Notes under the pieces: model-generated
What the model was told of the DNA's origin: nothing
The model's input: only the letters and a program-made list of their open reading frames with translations
The model's database searches: none
Position numbers and translations under genes: made by a program
From: UMGS1279 sp045577495
GTDB lineage: Bacteria; Bacillota; Clostridia; Oscillospirales; Acutalibacteraceae
NCBI GenBank assembly: GCA_045577495.1
Contig: JAZNIK010000052.1
Coordinates: 1 to 41,758 of the forward strand
Reading direction: 5' to 3'
DNA: 41,758 bases
Shown here: positions 22,700 to 31,569 of the stretch, one piece after another
How positions within the stretch are numbered: position 1 is the stretch's first letter
Layout of the letters: the number at the start of each line of letters is the position of its first letter

Positions 22700-23028
22700 T
22701 AGTCTAATACCTTGTGAATTTTAAGGGCGGTTTCAAAAATTGGCTCATCAGATAAAAGGATATTTATGCCATTTTCCTCCGCTTTTTTAACTGCGTTTTC
22801 GTCAGGTTTTACTCCATCCGCTAAAATTATGGCGCTAATTTCGGCAAGGGAAGCAACCGCAACCGAATTAACATTCCCCATAATTGTTACCCAAGCGGCA
22901 TTTTGAGGCGCTCTGCCCATAACAATACTAAGTAGGTCGCAGCAGTAAAGGGTTTTAATTTCGCTTTCGGGATTTTTCAAAACCACTTTTTTTAATCCGC
23001 AAAGTTCGCTCAACTGATTTGCCTTCAT
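22699..23028 (-). CDS. DRTGG-domain-like protein, 109 aa
   Basis: Stand-alone small protein resembling the DRTGG domain, which is otherwise found in phosphotransacetylase and CBS-domain proteins and may bind a nucleotide. Visible features are LSIVMGRAPQNAAWVTIMGNVNSVAVASLAEISAI..., a mixed alpha/beta pattern with VTIMGNVNSVAVA as the core strand-turn, and NGINILLSDEPIFETALKIHKVL at the end. The start at 23028 is preferred over 23037 because AAGGA then lies nine bases upstream. It overlaps PHP (TAATG) and lies 12 bases after araC. The role is unknown. Confidence 0.72.
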   Translation of the reverse strand: MKANQLSELCGLKKVVLKNPESEIKTLYCCDLLSIVMGRAPQNAAWVTIMGNVNSVAVASLAEISAIILADGVKPDENAVKKAEENGINILLSDEPIFETALKIHKVLD

Positions 23029-23040
23029 AATAATCATTCC

Positions 23041-23883
23041 TTATTCATTAGATTTTTCTGCGTTTTGAGAATATTTTTTCTTATATTGTATGGGTGATAA
23101 CCCAGTAAATTTGTGAAAAAGCCTTAAAAAGTTTGAATGAGATGCTACACCACATTCAAAGCATATTTCGGATATTTTAAGTTTGGTGGAAACAAGTAGC
23201 TCCTTGGCATAATCCACCTTTAGCATATTAACATATTCAGAATAAGTCATACCAAGCTCTTTATGAAAGGTTGCGCTAAAATGACTTGCGTTATAGTGGG
23301 CGATTTTTGCAACCTCTTTTAAGGATGGGTTTTCCCTAAAGTGCATATGTATATATAATATGGCAGCTTGAATGGGACGTTCGCCAACTGTTGAGGTCGC
23401 TTTTGTGGCAGGCATTTTTTCTAAAACTCTTAACAAAATACAAACTAAAAGATGCTTTAGATAGCGTTGATTGATATTATCCACATTGCTTTCATCTAAA
23501 CATAAGGTTAAAAGTTGTTCCAGAGTTTTGGTTTCGGTGTCGTCTAATTGGCAAAAAAGGGTTCCTCTTTCAGTAAGTTCGCTTAAAAGGTCCTCGGATA
23601 GCAGACTATCATCAATTATAAGTTTCATAATAGAAAGGCTATCACTTGGTATAACCTCGTGAAAATCGGTAAGCCGAAGTAGTGAAAGAGAACCGCGTTT
23701 AAGTTCAAAGGAGTGACCGTTAAGCACCTCGCTGCCATAACCGCCCGTTACAAGTTCAAGTTCTATATAATTATGCCAATGAAGAAAACAAGGCGACTTA
23801 GTTTTAAAATCAAAGACGGCTATGTGAGAACCGGGTTTTATTTGGTCCTTTAACAAATACCGCCTTAAAGAACTTTTGCTCAT
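23041..23883 (-). CDS. AraC-family transcriptional regulator
   Basis: 280-aa activator with an N-terminal cupin-like sensing domain (about residues 15-90; HWHNYIELELVTGGYGSEVLNG) and a C-terminal double helix-turn-helix (about 170-270). The latter has ENPSLKEVAKIAHYNASHFSATFHKELGMTYSEYVNMLKVDYAKELL and the signature FECGVASHSNFLRLFHKFTGLSPIQYKK. It is divergent from the GH2 gene and so most likely responds to a sugar and controls that gene. It also precedes DRTGG and PHP by a short gap on the same strand. AAAGGAGG precedes the start and a good promoter lies at 23916-23944. Confidence 0.92.
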   Translation of the reverse strand: MSKSSLRRYLLKDQIKPGSHIAVFDFKTKSPCFLHWHNYIELELVTGGYGSEVLNGHSFELKRGSLSLLRLTDFHEVIPSDSLSIMKLIIDDSLLSEDLLSELTERGTLFCQLDDTETKTLEQLLTLCLDESNVDNINQRYLKHLLVCILLRVLEKMPATKATSTVGERPIQAAILYIHMHFRENPSLKEVAKIAHYNASHFSATFHKELGMTYSEYVNMLKVDYAKELLVSTKLKISEICFECGVASHSNFLRLFHKFTGLSPIQYKKKYSQNAEKSNE

Positions 23884-23915
23884 AACACACCTCCTTTAGT
23901 TGTCGTTCTAATACG

Positions 23916-23944
23916 ATTTTATCATATTGTTTTTTGATTTTCAA
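23916..23944 (-). promoter_or_regulatory. Promoter of the AraC-family gene
   Basis: -35 TTGAAA (23939-23944), 17-bp spacer, -10 TAAAAT (23916-23921) on the minus strand. Confidence 0.72.
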
Positions 23945-23987
23945 CAAAAAACAAAAAATAATAAGGGTTTTCCCAAAAATATAGATA

Positions 23988-24014
23988 ACACTTTCAAAAA
24001 AAGTGTGCTACAAT
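23988..24014 (+). promoter_or_regulatory. Palindromic operator and -10 box of the GH2 gene
   Basis: ACACTTT (23988-23994) and AAAGTGT (24000-24006) form a perfect 7-bp dyad with a five-base centre, ending two bases before a -10 TACAAT (24009-24014). No good -35 is present. The dyad sits where an activator or repressor of the GH2 gene would bind. Confidence 0.5.
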
Positions 24015-24062
24015 AAAAAGCGTAGATAGGTTTAGTTTAAAACCAAAATGGAGGTTATACAA

Positions 24063-26357
24063 ATGATATTAAATGGTGAGTGGCGACTTTATTATGCTCC
24101 TTATAAAACAAAAACACCTGCTTCAATCACCGAGCTTGAAACTTCGGGCATAGATAATATACCCTGTACAGTTCCCGGTAATGTTGAACTCGATTTATCA
24201 AGGGCGGGTATTTTGCCTAAAGACCTTTTTAAAGGGGAGAATATTTTAAAAGCTGAAGCGTTTGAGCATTATGAGTGGTGGTATGTAACCGAGTTTAAGG
24301 CTCCCGAAAGCAAACCCGATGCCGACCATAAAATGACACTTCATTTTGGTGCGGTGGATTGCTATGCCGATTATTATCTTAATGGTGAAAAAATCGGTGA
24401 GAGCGACAATATGTTCATTGCGCAAGATTTTGATGTTACCGATAAGTTGCTTTATGGTAAAAGCAACACCCTTTGTGTTCATATCGACCCCGCAATTGTA
24501 AGGGGCGCTGAGTTTTCTATGGAGCCAAACCTCGCTAACTATACCTGGCATCAACCCTTAACCAACCTTTATACCAGAAAAGCACCGCACAGCTATGGTT
24601 GGGATATTATGCCAAGGGCAATAAGCGCGGGAATTTGGCGTTCGGTTGAACTCAGAAAAGAAAATAAATATGGCTTTAGATACATATATTTTAAGTTAAA
24701 CAATACCAATAGTGATAATGCCTCGGTTACTATGTTGTTTGATACCAATGCAAAGCCGGAGCATCTAATGGCAAAGTTAACCTATGTTATTAAGGGTCAG
24801 TGCGGCGACCATACTTTTGAGGCTAGATTCCCTGAAAGAACAAGCGCTAGCGGAAGAATAGGTTTTAATGTAGAGAATCTTAAACTTTGGTGGCCTCGAA
24901 CCCATGGCGATGCCAATATGTATGATATAACGGTTGAGGTTTATGACGAGCAGGGCAACCTCCTTTTTGATAAAAAAATGCGTCAAGGCTTCCGCACTAT
25001 TGAATTACACCATAGCGAGATAGTAGAAAAAGGCGGCGGCTTTAACTTTATCGTAAACGGACAAAAGATTCAAATAATCGGCACCAACTGGGTTCCGATG
25101 GATGCATACCATAGCCGAGATAAACAAAGATATCAAAAAGCGCTTTTAATGGCGGAGGATATTGGATGCAATATGATTCGTTGTTGGGGCGGAAATGTTT
25201 ATGAAGACCACGAATTTTTTGATTTCTGCGACGACCACGGCATAATGGTTTGGCAAGATTTTGGTATGGGTTGCCACTACTATCCCCAAAACGAAACCTT
25301 TTTAAACATAATCAGAAAAGAGGCAGAGTGGGTTGTTGCCGAATATCGCCATCACGTAAGTCTTGCTATTTGGTGCGGCGATAACGAGATTGATTTTATG
25401 GTGGCAAGTATGGGACTTAATCCCGATAAAAACCGCATCACAAGAGAGGTTTTGCCACAGGTTATAGATAGGCTCGACCCATTTAGACCGTATATTGCTT
25501 CATCACCCTACATTTCGGCAAAAGCATTTAACGCGGGGGATAATCAGCAGGGTAGCAAGGCTTATCCTGAGGACCATTTATGGGGCCCAAGAGATTATTT
25601 TAAAAGTGAATTTTATAAGGGCTCAAAGGCTTATTTTGTTAGCGAAATAGGTTATCACGGTTGCCCGTGCAAAGAATCTATCGAAAAATTTATCGATAGC
25701 GAATATGTATGGCCGTATTTTGATAATAAGCAGTGGAATCTCCATTCCTCAGACCAGAACAATTCCCCAAGTAGAACAATGCTTATGCATAATCAGGTTA
25801 AGCAGTTATTTAAGGATGTTCCAACCGATATGGAAGATTATGTTTTAGCATCTCAGATTTCTCAGGCAGAGGCTAAAAAATATTTCATCGAAAGAACCCG
25901 TGCAAATATGAATTATATGGGTGGCGTAATTTGGTGGAACCTCATTGATGGTTGGCCACAGATGTCGGATGCGGTTGTGGACTACTATTACGAGAAAAAA
26001 CTAGCATACGATTATATTAAGCGTTCAAGTAAGCCGTTTATAATTATGCTTGATGAAATGGCTGCGTGGGGACACGATGTGCGTTGTGCTAATAACAGTT
26101 TTGATACAGTTAAGGGTAAATGCCGAGTTTATGATTTAGATAGCGGTGAAGTATATTTTGAAAAAGAATTTACCGCCAAACCAAATGCAAACACAAATCT
26201 TGGCAGACTTCCGCTAATGTATTCCGATAAGGGTATGTTTATTATCGAGTGGGAAACTGATGACGGCAAAAAAGAGTTCAACACATATCTGTATGGAGCG
26301 CCTGCATATTCTTTAGAAAAGTATAAAGAATGGCTTGAAAAAATAAACAAAATGTAA
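24063..26357 (+). CDS. Glycoside hydrolase family 2, beta-mannosidase-like
   Basis: Retaining exo-glycosidase of 764 aa, closest in pattern to beta-mannosidases. Domains in order are the jelly-roll sugar-binding domain (about 1-190, with WWYVTEF and LHFGAVDCYADYYLNG), an immunoglobulin-like domain (about 200-310) and the TIM barrel (about 320-610). The acid/base Glu is in LAIWCGDNEIDF and the nucleophile Glu in YFVSEIGYHG; also typical are IIGTNWVPMDA and NMIRCWGGNVYEDHEFFD. There is no signal peptide, so it should act on imported oligosaccharides. The start at 24063 is preferred over 24048 because GGAGG lies nine bases upstream. It is divergent from an AraC regulator. Confidence 0.92.
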   Translation: MILNGEWRLYYAPYKTKTPASITELETSGIDNIPCTVPGNVELDLSRAGILPKDLFKGENILKAEAFEHYEWWYVTEFKAPESKPDADHKMTLHFGAVDCYADYYLNGEKIGESDNMFIAQDFDVTDKLLYGKSNTLCVHIDPAIVRGAEFSMEPNLANYTWHQPLTNLYTRKAPHSYGWDIMPRAISAGIWRSVELRKENKYGFRYIYFKLNNTNSDNASVTMLFDTNAKPEHLMAKLTYVIKGQCGDHTFEARFPERTSASGRIGFNVENLKLWWPRTHGDANMYDITVEVYDEQGNLLFDKKMRQGFRTIELHHSEIVEKGGGFNFIVNGQKIQIIGTNWVPMDAYHSRDKQRYQKALLMAEDIGCNMIRCWGGNVYEDHEFFDFCDDHGIMVWQDFGMGCHYYPQNETFLNIIRKEAEWVVAEYRHHVSLAIWCGDNEIDFMVASMGLNPDKNRITREVLPQVIDRLDPFRPYIASSPYISAKAFNAGDNQQGSKAYPEDHLWGPRDYFKSEFYKGSKAYFVSEIGYHGCPCKESIEKFIDSEYVWPYFDNKQWNLHSSDQNNSPSRTMLMHNQVKQLFKDVPTDMEDYVLASQISQAEAKKYFIERTRANMNYMGGVIWWNLIDGWPQMSDAVVDYYYEKKLAYDYIKRSSKPFIIMLDEMAAWGHDVRCANNSFDTVKGKCRVYDLDSGEVYFEKEFTAKPNANTNLGRLPLMYSDKGMFIIEWETDDGKKEFNTYLYGAPAYSLEKYKEWLEKINKM

Positions 26358-26363
26358 AAAATT

Positions 26364-26399
26364 CACCGCACTTGAAAACAAGTGCGGTGTTTACTTTTT
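26364..26399. terminator. Bidirectional terminator after the GH2 gene
   Basis: An 11-bp perfect stem (26364-26374 with 26379-26389, loop AAAA) has TTTACTTTTT on the plus side and GAATTTTTT on the minus side, ending both the GH2 and the convergent queT transcripts. Confidence 0.9.
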
Positions 26400-26405
26400 A
26401 ACATA

Positions 26406-26915
26406 TTAAAATAGATTATTATTTTTCTTTTTTAAAATCAAAAACAAGGGTATGCCAAGACCATAGCAAACAACAAGTTCGCCGAGTGCTACCTGACCTG
26501 CAGATATCAAATATCCTAAAAGGGATATTCCCTCAGGCAAGAAAAATGCAACCTCTGCCCCAATTATAACTGCATTAAACAAAACAGGGAAGAAAAGAGA
26601 TAAAACAGGAATGTTAAATATTGTGATTTTTCTTGTGTAGTATCCGCAAAGGGCGGAAAGGGCGGTTGCCAAGGTGCCAAGCAGAATGTCAAGCATACCA
26701 AAGGGACTTCCAAGATTGCCTAAAAAACAACCAACTATAAGTCCGGGGATAGCGGCGGGGGTGAAAACCGGCAAAATGTTAAGTGCCTCAGATATGCGAA
26801 ACTGAATACCACCGTAGGCAAGTCCCATAGCGGCAGAAATATATGTGGCGATGGTGTATAAAGCAGCAATAAGACCGCCCGTTACTAAAAACGATGTACT
26901 TTTTTTGTTTTTCAT
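26406..26915 (-). CDS. queT: QueT-type ECF transporter substrate subunit
   Basis: Membrane S-component of an energy-coupling-factor transporter thought to import a queuosine precursor. The 169-aa protein has five or six membrane segments and the family pattern GGIQFRISEALNILPVFTPAAIPGLIVGCFLGN, then GMLDILLGTLATALSALCGYY. The energising EcfA and EcfT parts are not in the window. No preQ1 riboswitch is visible; the gene lies 19 bases after the GH13 gene with AGAGGTG as ribosome site, so it is probably the last gene of the glgP unit. Substrate assignment follows the family. Confidence 0.88.
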   Translation of the reverse strand: MKNKKSTSFLVTGGLIAALYTIATYISAAMGLAYGGIQFRISEALNILPVFTPAAIPGLIVGCFLGNLGSPFGMLDILLGTLATALSALCGYYTRKITIFNIPVLSLFFPVLFNAVIIGAEVAFFLPEGISLLGYLISAGQVALGELVVCYGLGIPLFLILKKKNNNLF

Positions 26916-26934
26916 ATTTCACACCTCTAATAGT

Positions 26935-28791
26935 TTATTTAACCAAAAAAGCAAAACCCTTACCCTTAAGCGTAATCTCAGTTTTATTTGGTTTATCTCC
27001 GAAAATGGTTTTATATCCGTTAAGATTTTTTTCTAAAACAATCTTTTCGTTGTCATTCCAACGATTTACCGCGATAATTGCGGATGAGTTTTTAGATTTT
27101 CTTTCAAAAACAACATAGCCAAGACCTACCGCTAAAAACTCAAGAGAACCCTCTTTAAACGCCTCGCACTCTTTTCTTGCCTTGCCTAGCTTGCGATAAA
27201 AATCAATAAGCTTTTTATCGGCATTATCCCAAGGATAACAGCCTCGGCAAAACGGGTCTCCATAGCCCGTCATACCTGCCTCGTCGCCATAATAAAGCGA
27301 GGGAATTCCAACAAGGGTGTATTGCAGTATGGCGGCAAGCTTTAAAAGTTCAACACCGTTTACATACTGTTCTTTTGAAAGGGTTTGTTTTGACTCCCAC
27401 TCGCGACCGCGGTTCATTGATGGTTCACCTGCAAGTCGTGTTAAAATTCGGGGAGTGTCGTGGGTGCCGATGTGGTTCATAAGGTTATGAAGCGCGGGAG
27501 CGGGATAGTTTTCTAAAACGGTCATAATGCTTTCTGCAAAATCACTGCCGTTGCCACCGCTTACAAAGTCTATTATGGCGTTTGCAAAGGGGTAGTTCAT
27601 AACGCTGTCAAGCTGTTTGCCCCTTAAAAATCGGCGCCGCTTAGAATAACTGATTTTGTTTGTGGCATCTTCCCAAACCTCGCCCAAAAGGTATCCGTTA
27701 GGGTTCTCAGATTTTACTGCAATGCGTATTTTGTCTAAAAATGCATCGGGCAGTTCATCGGCAACATCTAGCCTAAAGCCTGCCGCACCGCGTTTCATCC
27801 AATAGCGGATAACACCATTTTCACCCGTTATAAACTGCGTAAAAGCAGGGTCGTCCTCGCTAACCTCGGGCAGAGTTTTAACACCCCACCAGCTTTCATA
27901 ATCATCATTAAATCTTTTGAATTTATACCAAGAAAAGTAGGGTGAGTTAGGGTCGTTATAGGCTCCGCCTTCACCATATCTTTTTTTGGCGTTAAAGTAA
28001 ATACTGTCATCACCCGTGTGGGAGAAAACGCCGTCTAAAATGATTTCTATACCCTTTTTCTTTGCCTTTTTGCAAAGTGAAACAAAGTCTTTTTCACTCC
28101 CCAAAAGACTGTCTATTTTAAAATAATCGGCGGTGTTATAGCGGTGATTTGAGTGCGCCTCAAAAATAGGGTTGAGATAAATCATTGTAACGCCAAGGTT
28201 TTTAAGGTAATCAAGTTTTTTTGAAATACCGTTAAGATTACCGCAAAAATAATCATTACCCAAAAAATTTGGTTTTGTTTTTTGGGTATAAGTCGGCATA
28301 CCGCCCCAATCATCTCTAATATATCTGTCTTTTGGATAGGGTAGATTGCTTTCGTCCTTAAAAAATCTATCAGGAAAAATCTGATAAATTATACCGCCTC
28401 TGGTGTGTTTTGGGGTATCATAACCTTTTTCATAAACTGTAAGCTGCCATTTTTCTCCATCTTTTGGGTCAAAATCGCCATATCCACCGCTTGTTTTTAA
28501 AAGCAGTCGCATACCATCTGTGGTATACATAATAAAGTGATAGAAATAAAGCCCCTCATCCAAAGAAATTTCACAACTTCGGGTATAAAAATTACCCTCA
28601 AGCGAATTTTGGTCATCTAAAAGTTCAAAACGCATTTCGCCCGAGCCATCTTTATCAAAAACGGCAACAACGCCCTTAACATAGTTATCACGCGGCAAAA
28701 GCACACTAAGCCTTAGCGCTTGGTGTGCTTCGATACTGCCAAAAATCGACTTATAAAATGTGTCCCTTGAGTTGTAGGGCATTGTTCTCAT
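26935..28791 (-). CDS. GH13 alpha-amylase family, neopullulanase/cyclomaltodextrinase-like
   Basis: Cytoplasmic glucan hydrolase of 618 aa without a signal peptide. An N-terminal beta domain (about 1-125) is followed by the TIM barrel. Family motifs are seen in order: DGVFSHTG (region I), GFRLDVADE with the nucleophile Asp (region II), GEVWED with the acid/base Glu (region III) and NHIGTHDTPR with the transition-state Asp (region IV). The pattern IYQIFPDRF and YLNPIFEAHSNHRYNTADYF places it with neopullulanase- or maltogenic-type enzymes. It follows glgP by 15 bases, so it likely cleaves maltodextrins or glycogen branches in the same pathway. The exact bond preference cannot be read from the sequence. 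Confidence 0.93.
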   Translation of the reverse strand: MRTMPYNSRDTFYKSIFGSIEAHQALRLSVLLPRDNYVKGVVAVFDKDGSGEMRFELLDDQNSLEGNFYTRSCEISLDEGLYFYHFIMYTTDGMRLLLKTSGGYGDFDPKDGEKWQLTVYEKGYDTPKHTRGGIIYQIFPDRFFKDESNLPYPKDRYIRDDWGGMPTYTQKTKPNFLGNDYFCGNLNGISKKLDYLKNLGVTMIYLNPIFEAHSNHRYNTADYFKIDSLLGSEKDFVSLCKKAKKKGIEIILDGVFSHTGDDSIYFNAKKRYGEGGAYNDPNSPYFSWYKFKRFNDDYESWWGVKTLPEVSEDDPAFTQFITGENGVIRYWMKRGAAGFRLDVADELPDAFLDKIRIAVKSENPNGYLLGEVWEDATNKISYSKRRRFLRGKQLDSVMNYPFANAIIDFVSGGNGSDFAESIMTVLENYPAPALHNLMNHIGTHDTPRILTRLAGEPSMNRGREWESKQTLSKEQYVNGVELLKLAAILQYTLVGIPSLYYGDEAGMTGYGDPFCRGCYPWDNADKKLIDFYRKLGKARKECEAFKEGSLEFLAVGLGYVVFERKSKNSSAIIAVNRWNDNEKIVLEKNLNGYKTIFGDKPNKTEITLKGKGFAFLVK

Positions 28792-28806
28792 TATAAATCA
28801 CCTTGT

Positions 28807-31206
28807 TTATTTAAGGGGTTTAACGTGCCAAATGTTTTCCGCGTAATCCTTAATAGAGCGATCTGCCGCGAAAATTCCCGAAGATGCAATGTTCATAAGC
28901 GACATTTTGTTCCATACATCTCTATCGGCATAAAGGCTTGAAGAAAGGTCTTGCGCGCGTTTGTAATCGGCAAAATCCGCCATCGCCATATAGGAGTCGT
29001 GGTACTTAAGCATATCGGTAATAGAGCGGAAATCGTTAGAGCCGAGCCCCGTTGCTAAAAAGTCGATAACCTCTTTTAAAATGGGATTGTTCTCATAATA
29101 TCCATAAGGCGAATAACCCGACTTTTTAAGTCGGTTAACCTCAGTTGTTTCCATACCGAATATGATAATATTATCATCGCCTACCGCCTTGTGAATTTCA
29201 ACGTTTGCGCCATCCTCTGTGCCGAGGGTGACTGCACCGTTCATCATAAGCTTCATATTACCTGTTCCGCTAGCTTCGGTACCCGCAAGTGAAATCTGCT
29301 CACTGATATCGGCAGAGGGAATCATAAGCTCTGCAAGTGTTACGCGATAATCCTCCATAAATACGATTTTTAGTTTATCTCTAACCGCGGGGTCGTTGTT
29401 GATAACCTGAGATAAGCAATAAATCATTTGAATTATCTGCTTAGCAAGTAAATATCCCGGAGCGGCTTTGGCACCAAAAATATAGGTTTTGGGCGTAAAG
29501 TCCATATTGGGATTGTTTTTAAGCGCAAGGTACTGCGCCGCAATATTCATAACATTAAAGTGTTGACGCTTATATTCGTGCAGTCTTTTTACCTGCATAT
29601 CGAAAATCGAGTTAGGGTCGATAACTGTTTTGTCAAGCCTGTTAAGATATTTTGCAAAACGCTCCTTGTTGGCGGTTTTGATTTTAGCGAGTTCATCTAA
29701 AACAGATTTATCACCCGCAAAAGCGGCGAGTTTTTCAAGCTCGGCGGCATTGTGCTTAAATCCGTCACCGATAAGTTCTGTAAGATAAGCGGTGAGATTG
29801 GGATTGGCAGAGCACAACCAACGGCGGTGAGCGATACCGTTTGTAACGTTTGTGAATTTAGAATTATCAAGGCGATAATAATCGTTAAAAAGGTCATCCT
29901 TTAAAATTTCGCTGTGAAGCTTGGAAACACCATTTACGGTATGACAAGCCGATGCGCAAAGGTTAGCCATTTTTACAATTCCACCTGAAATAATAGCGGT
30001 ACGCTCAACATAATCGGCATCGTGGGTTTGCTCCCAAACCTTTGCTCTAAAGCGGTTATCAATTTCGGTTATGATGGAGTAAATTCTGGGAAGTCGGCTT
30101 TTAACCAAATCGCATTGCCAACATTCCAGCGCCTCGCTCATAACGGTGTGGTTCGTGTATGCTGCAGTTTTGGTTACAATATTCCAAGCGGCATCCCAAC
30201 CGTAGCCGCACTCATCAAGTAAATAACGCATAAGCTCGGGAACAACTAATGCGGGATGGGTATCGTTTATGTGTATTGCCGCCTTTTCGTGTAAATTATC
30301 CAAGGTGCCATAGGTACGAAGATGGCGGCGTAAAATATCCTGAATAGAGGCCGAAACCAAGAAATATTGTTGGCGAAGGCGTAAGGATTTACCCTCCATA
30401 TGATGGTCCTCAGGGTACAAAACCTTGCTTATAACCTCGCTCATAGCCTGTTGCTCAAGAGCTCTAACATAATTACCTTGGTTAAAGGCGGTCATATCTA
30501 TTGTGGGGGACTCTGCACTCCAAAGGCGAAGCACATTAACCGTTTTACCATCATTACCCGCTACCATAAGGTCATAGGGAACGGCGTGAACGGGTGTGTA
30601 GTTTTTAAGCTCTACGTGGTGATAATCTTTGTCCCACCAATCTTCAACATATCCGTCAAACAAAACGTCAACGGCAGAGGTGGGTCTTGCTTCAAGCCAT
30701 ACGCTACCGCCGGGTAGCCAAAAATCAGGCATTTCGGTCTGCCAACCGTCAACAAGCTTTTGGCGGAAGATACCAAACTGATATTTAATGCAATATCCCA
30801 TAGCGGGGTAGGAACCGGTAGAAAGCGAATCTAAAAAGCAAGCAGCAAGTCTGCCAAGACCACCGTTGCCAAGACCTGCATCGGGTTCAAGCTCGTAAAG
30901 ATGCTCAAGCTTTACGCCAAATCCCGAAAGAGCCTCGCTAACCTCTTTTTCCAGTTCAAGATTATAAAGGTTGTTTTTGAGTGAACGGCCCATCAAGAAT
31001 TCCATACTAAGATAATAGACCATTTTGGCTTTCTTTTTCTCAGTCTCCTTGCGGAATGCCGACCTGCGCTCACGCATTATTTGTAAAAGCGTTAAAACTG
31101 TTGCTTTATAAAACAATTCATCAGATGCTTGCTCGGGCGAAACGCCAAAATTGTGCGAAAGTGTTGCAACAATCTTTTGGCTTATTTCCTTAGAATTTAA
31201 TTTCAT
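28807..31206 (-). CDS. glgP: Glycogen/maltodextrin phosphorylase
   Basis: Releases glucose-1-phosphate from alpha-1,4-glucans with phosphate and pyridoxal phosphate. The 799-aa length fits the bacterial family. Motifs seen are YYLSMEFLMGRSL, EPDAGLGNGGLGRLAACFLDS, INDTHPALVVPELMR, FDMQVKRLHEYKRQ and the cofactor site EASGTGNMKLMMNGAVTLGTEDGAN, whose Lys binds pyridoxal phosphate. It is the first gene of the operon with GH13 and queT, with promoter 31249-31277 and a good AAGGAG site. It probably supplies stored glucan for glycolysis. Confidence 0.97.
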   Translation of the reverse strand: MKLNSKEISQKIVATLSHNFGVSPEQASDELFYKATVLTLLQIMRERRSAFRKETEKKKAKMVYYLSMEFLMGRSLKNNLYNLELEKEVSEALSGFGVKLEHLYELEPDAGLGNGGLGRLAACFLDSLSTGSYPAMGYCIKYQFGIFRQKLVDGWQTEMPDFWLPGGSVWLEARPTSAVDVLFDGYVEDWWDKDYHHVELKNYTPVHAVPYDLMVAGNDGKTVNVLRLWSAESPTIDMTAFNQGNYVRALEQQAMSEVISKVLYPEDHHMEGKSLRLRQQYFLVSASIQDILRRHLRTYGTLDNLHEKAAIHINDTHPALVVPELMRYLLDECGYGWDAAWNIVTKTAAYTNHTVMSEALECWQCDLVKSRLPRIYSIITEIDNRFRAKVWEQTHDADYVERTAIISGGIVKMANLCASACHTVNGVSKLHSEILKDDLFNDYYRLDNSKFTNVTNGIAHRRWLCSANPNLTAYLTELIGDGFKHNAAELEKLAAFAGDKSVLDELAKIKTANKERFAKYLNRLDKTVIDPNSIFDMQVKRLHEYKRQHFNVMNIAAQYLALKNNPNMDFTPKTYIFGAKAAPGYLLAKQIIQMIYCLSQVINNDPAVRDKLKIVFMEDYRVTLAELMIPSADISEQISLAGTEASGTGNMKLMMNGAVTLGTEDGANVEIHKAVGDDNIIIFGMETTEVNRLKKSGYSPYGYYENNPILKEVIDFLATGLGSNDFRSITDMLKYHDSYMAMADFADYKRAQDLSSSLYADRDVWNKMSLMNIASSGIFAADRSIKDYAENIWHVKPLK

Positions 31207-31248
31207 ATTAAAACACTCCTTAGTGCAGAAAAGTTTACTTACAAATAT

Positions 31249-31277
31249 ATAATATTATATTCTTTAAGATTTTTCAA
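31249..31277 (-). promoter_or_regulatory. Promoter of the glgP operon
   Basis: -35 TTGAAA (31272-31277), 17-bp spacer, -10 TATTAT (31249-31254) on the minus strand. It shares the 363-base gap 31207-31569 with the P-type ATPase promoter; the remainder (about 31280-31440) is A/T-rich with no feature that I can see. Confidence 0.7.
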
Positions 31278-31442
31278 GTGTTATCTATTATATTGTGTTT
31301 AAAAATAGGCTGTTTTTTATGCAAATATAATAAAAACTATATCTAAAAACGCATCATTTAAGAGTTTTATTGACATTTATCATAAAAAATAAGGAAATTT
31401 TACTAACAGTAAAAAGCAGTGTTTGGTTTTTAAAAATAATAA

Positions 31443-31471
31443 TTGCAAATTTTTGCCTTTTATTATATAAT
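31443..31471 (+). promoter_or_regulatory. Promoter of the P-type ATPase gene
   Basis: -35 TTGCAA (31443-31448), 17-bp spacer, perfect -10 TATAAT (31466-31471), giving an A-rich leader of about 90 bases before GGGAGG at 31554-31559. Confidence 0.72.
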
Positions 31472-31569
31472 ATAATGTAAAATAGGTGTAATATTGATAT
31501 TTATTTTAAGTTCAAAATAGTAGAAAAACAACATTAACCCCAAAAAACAAAACGGGAGGAACAAAACAA

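Noticed and set aside
26916..26934. preQ1 riboswitch before queT
   Set aside because: Only 19 bases separate the genes, with no C-rich loop or pseudoknot possible.
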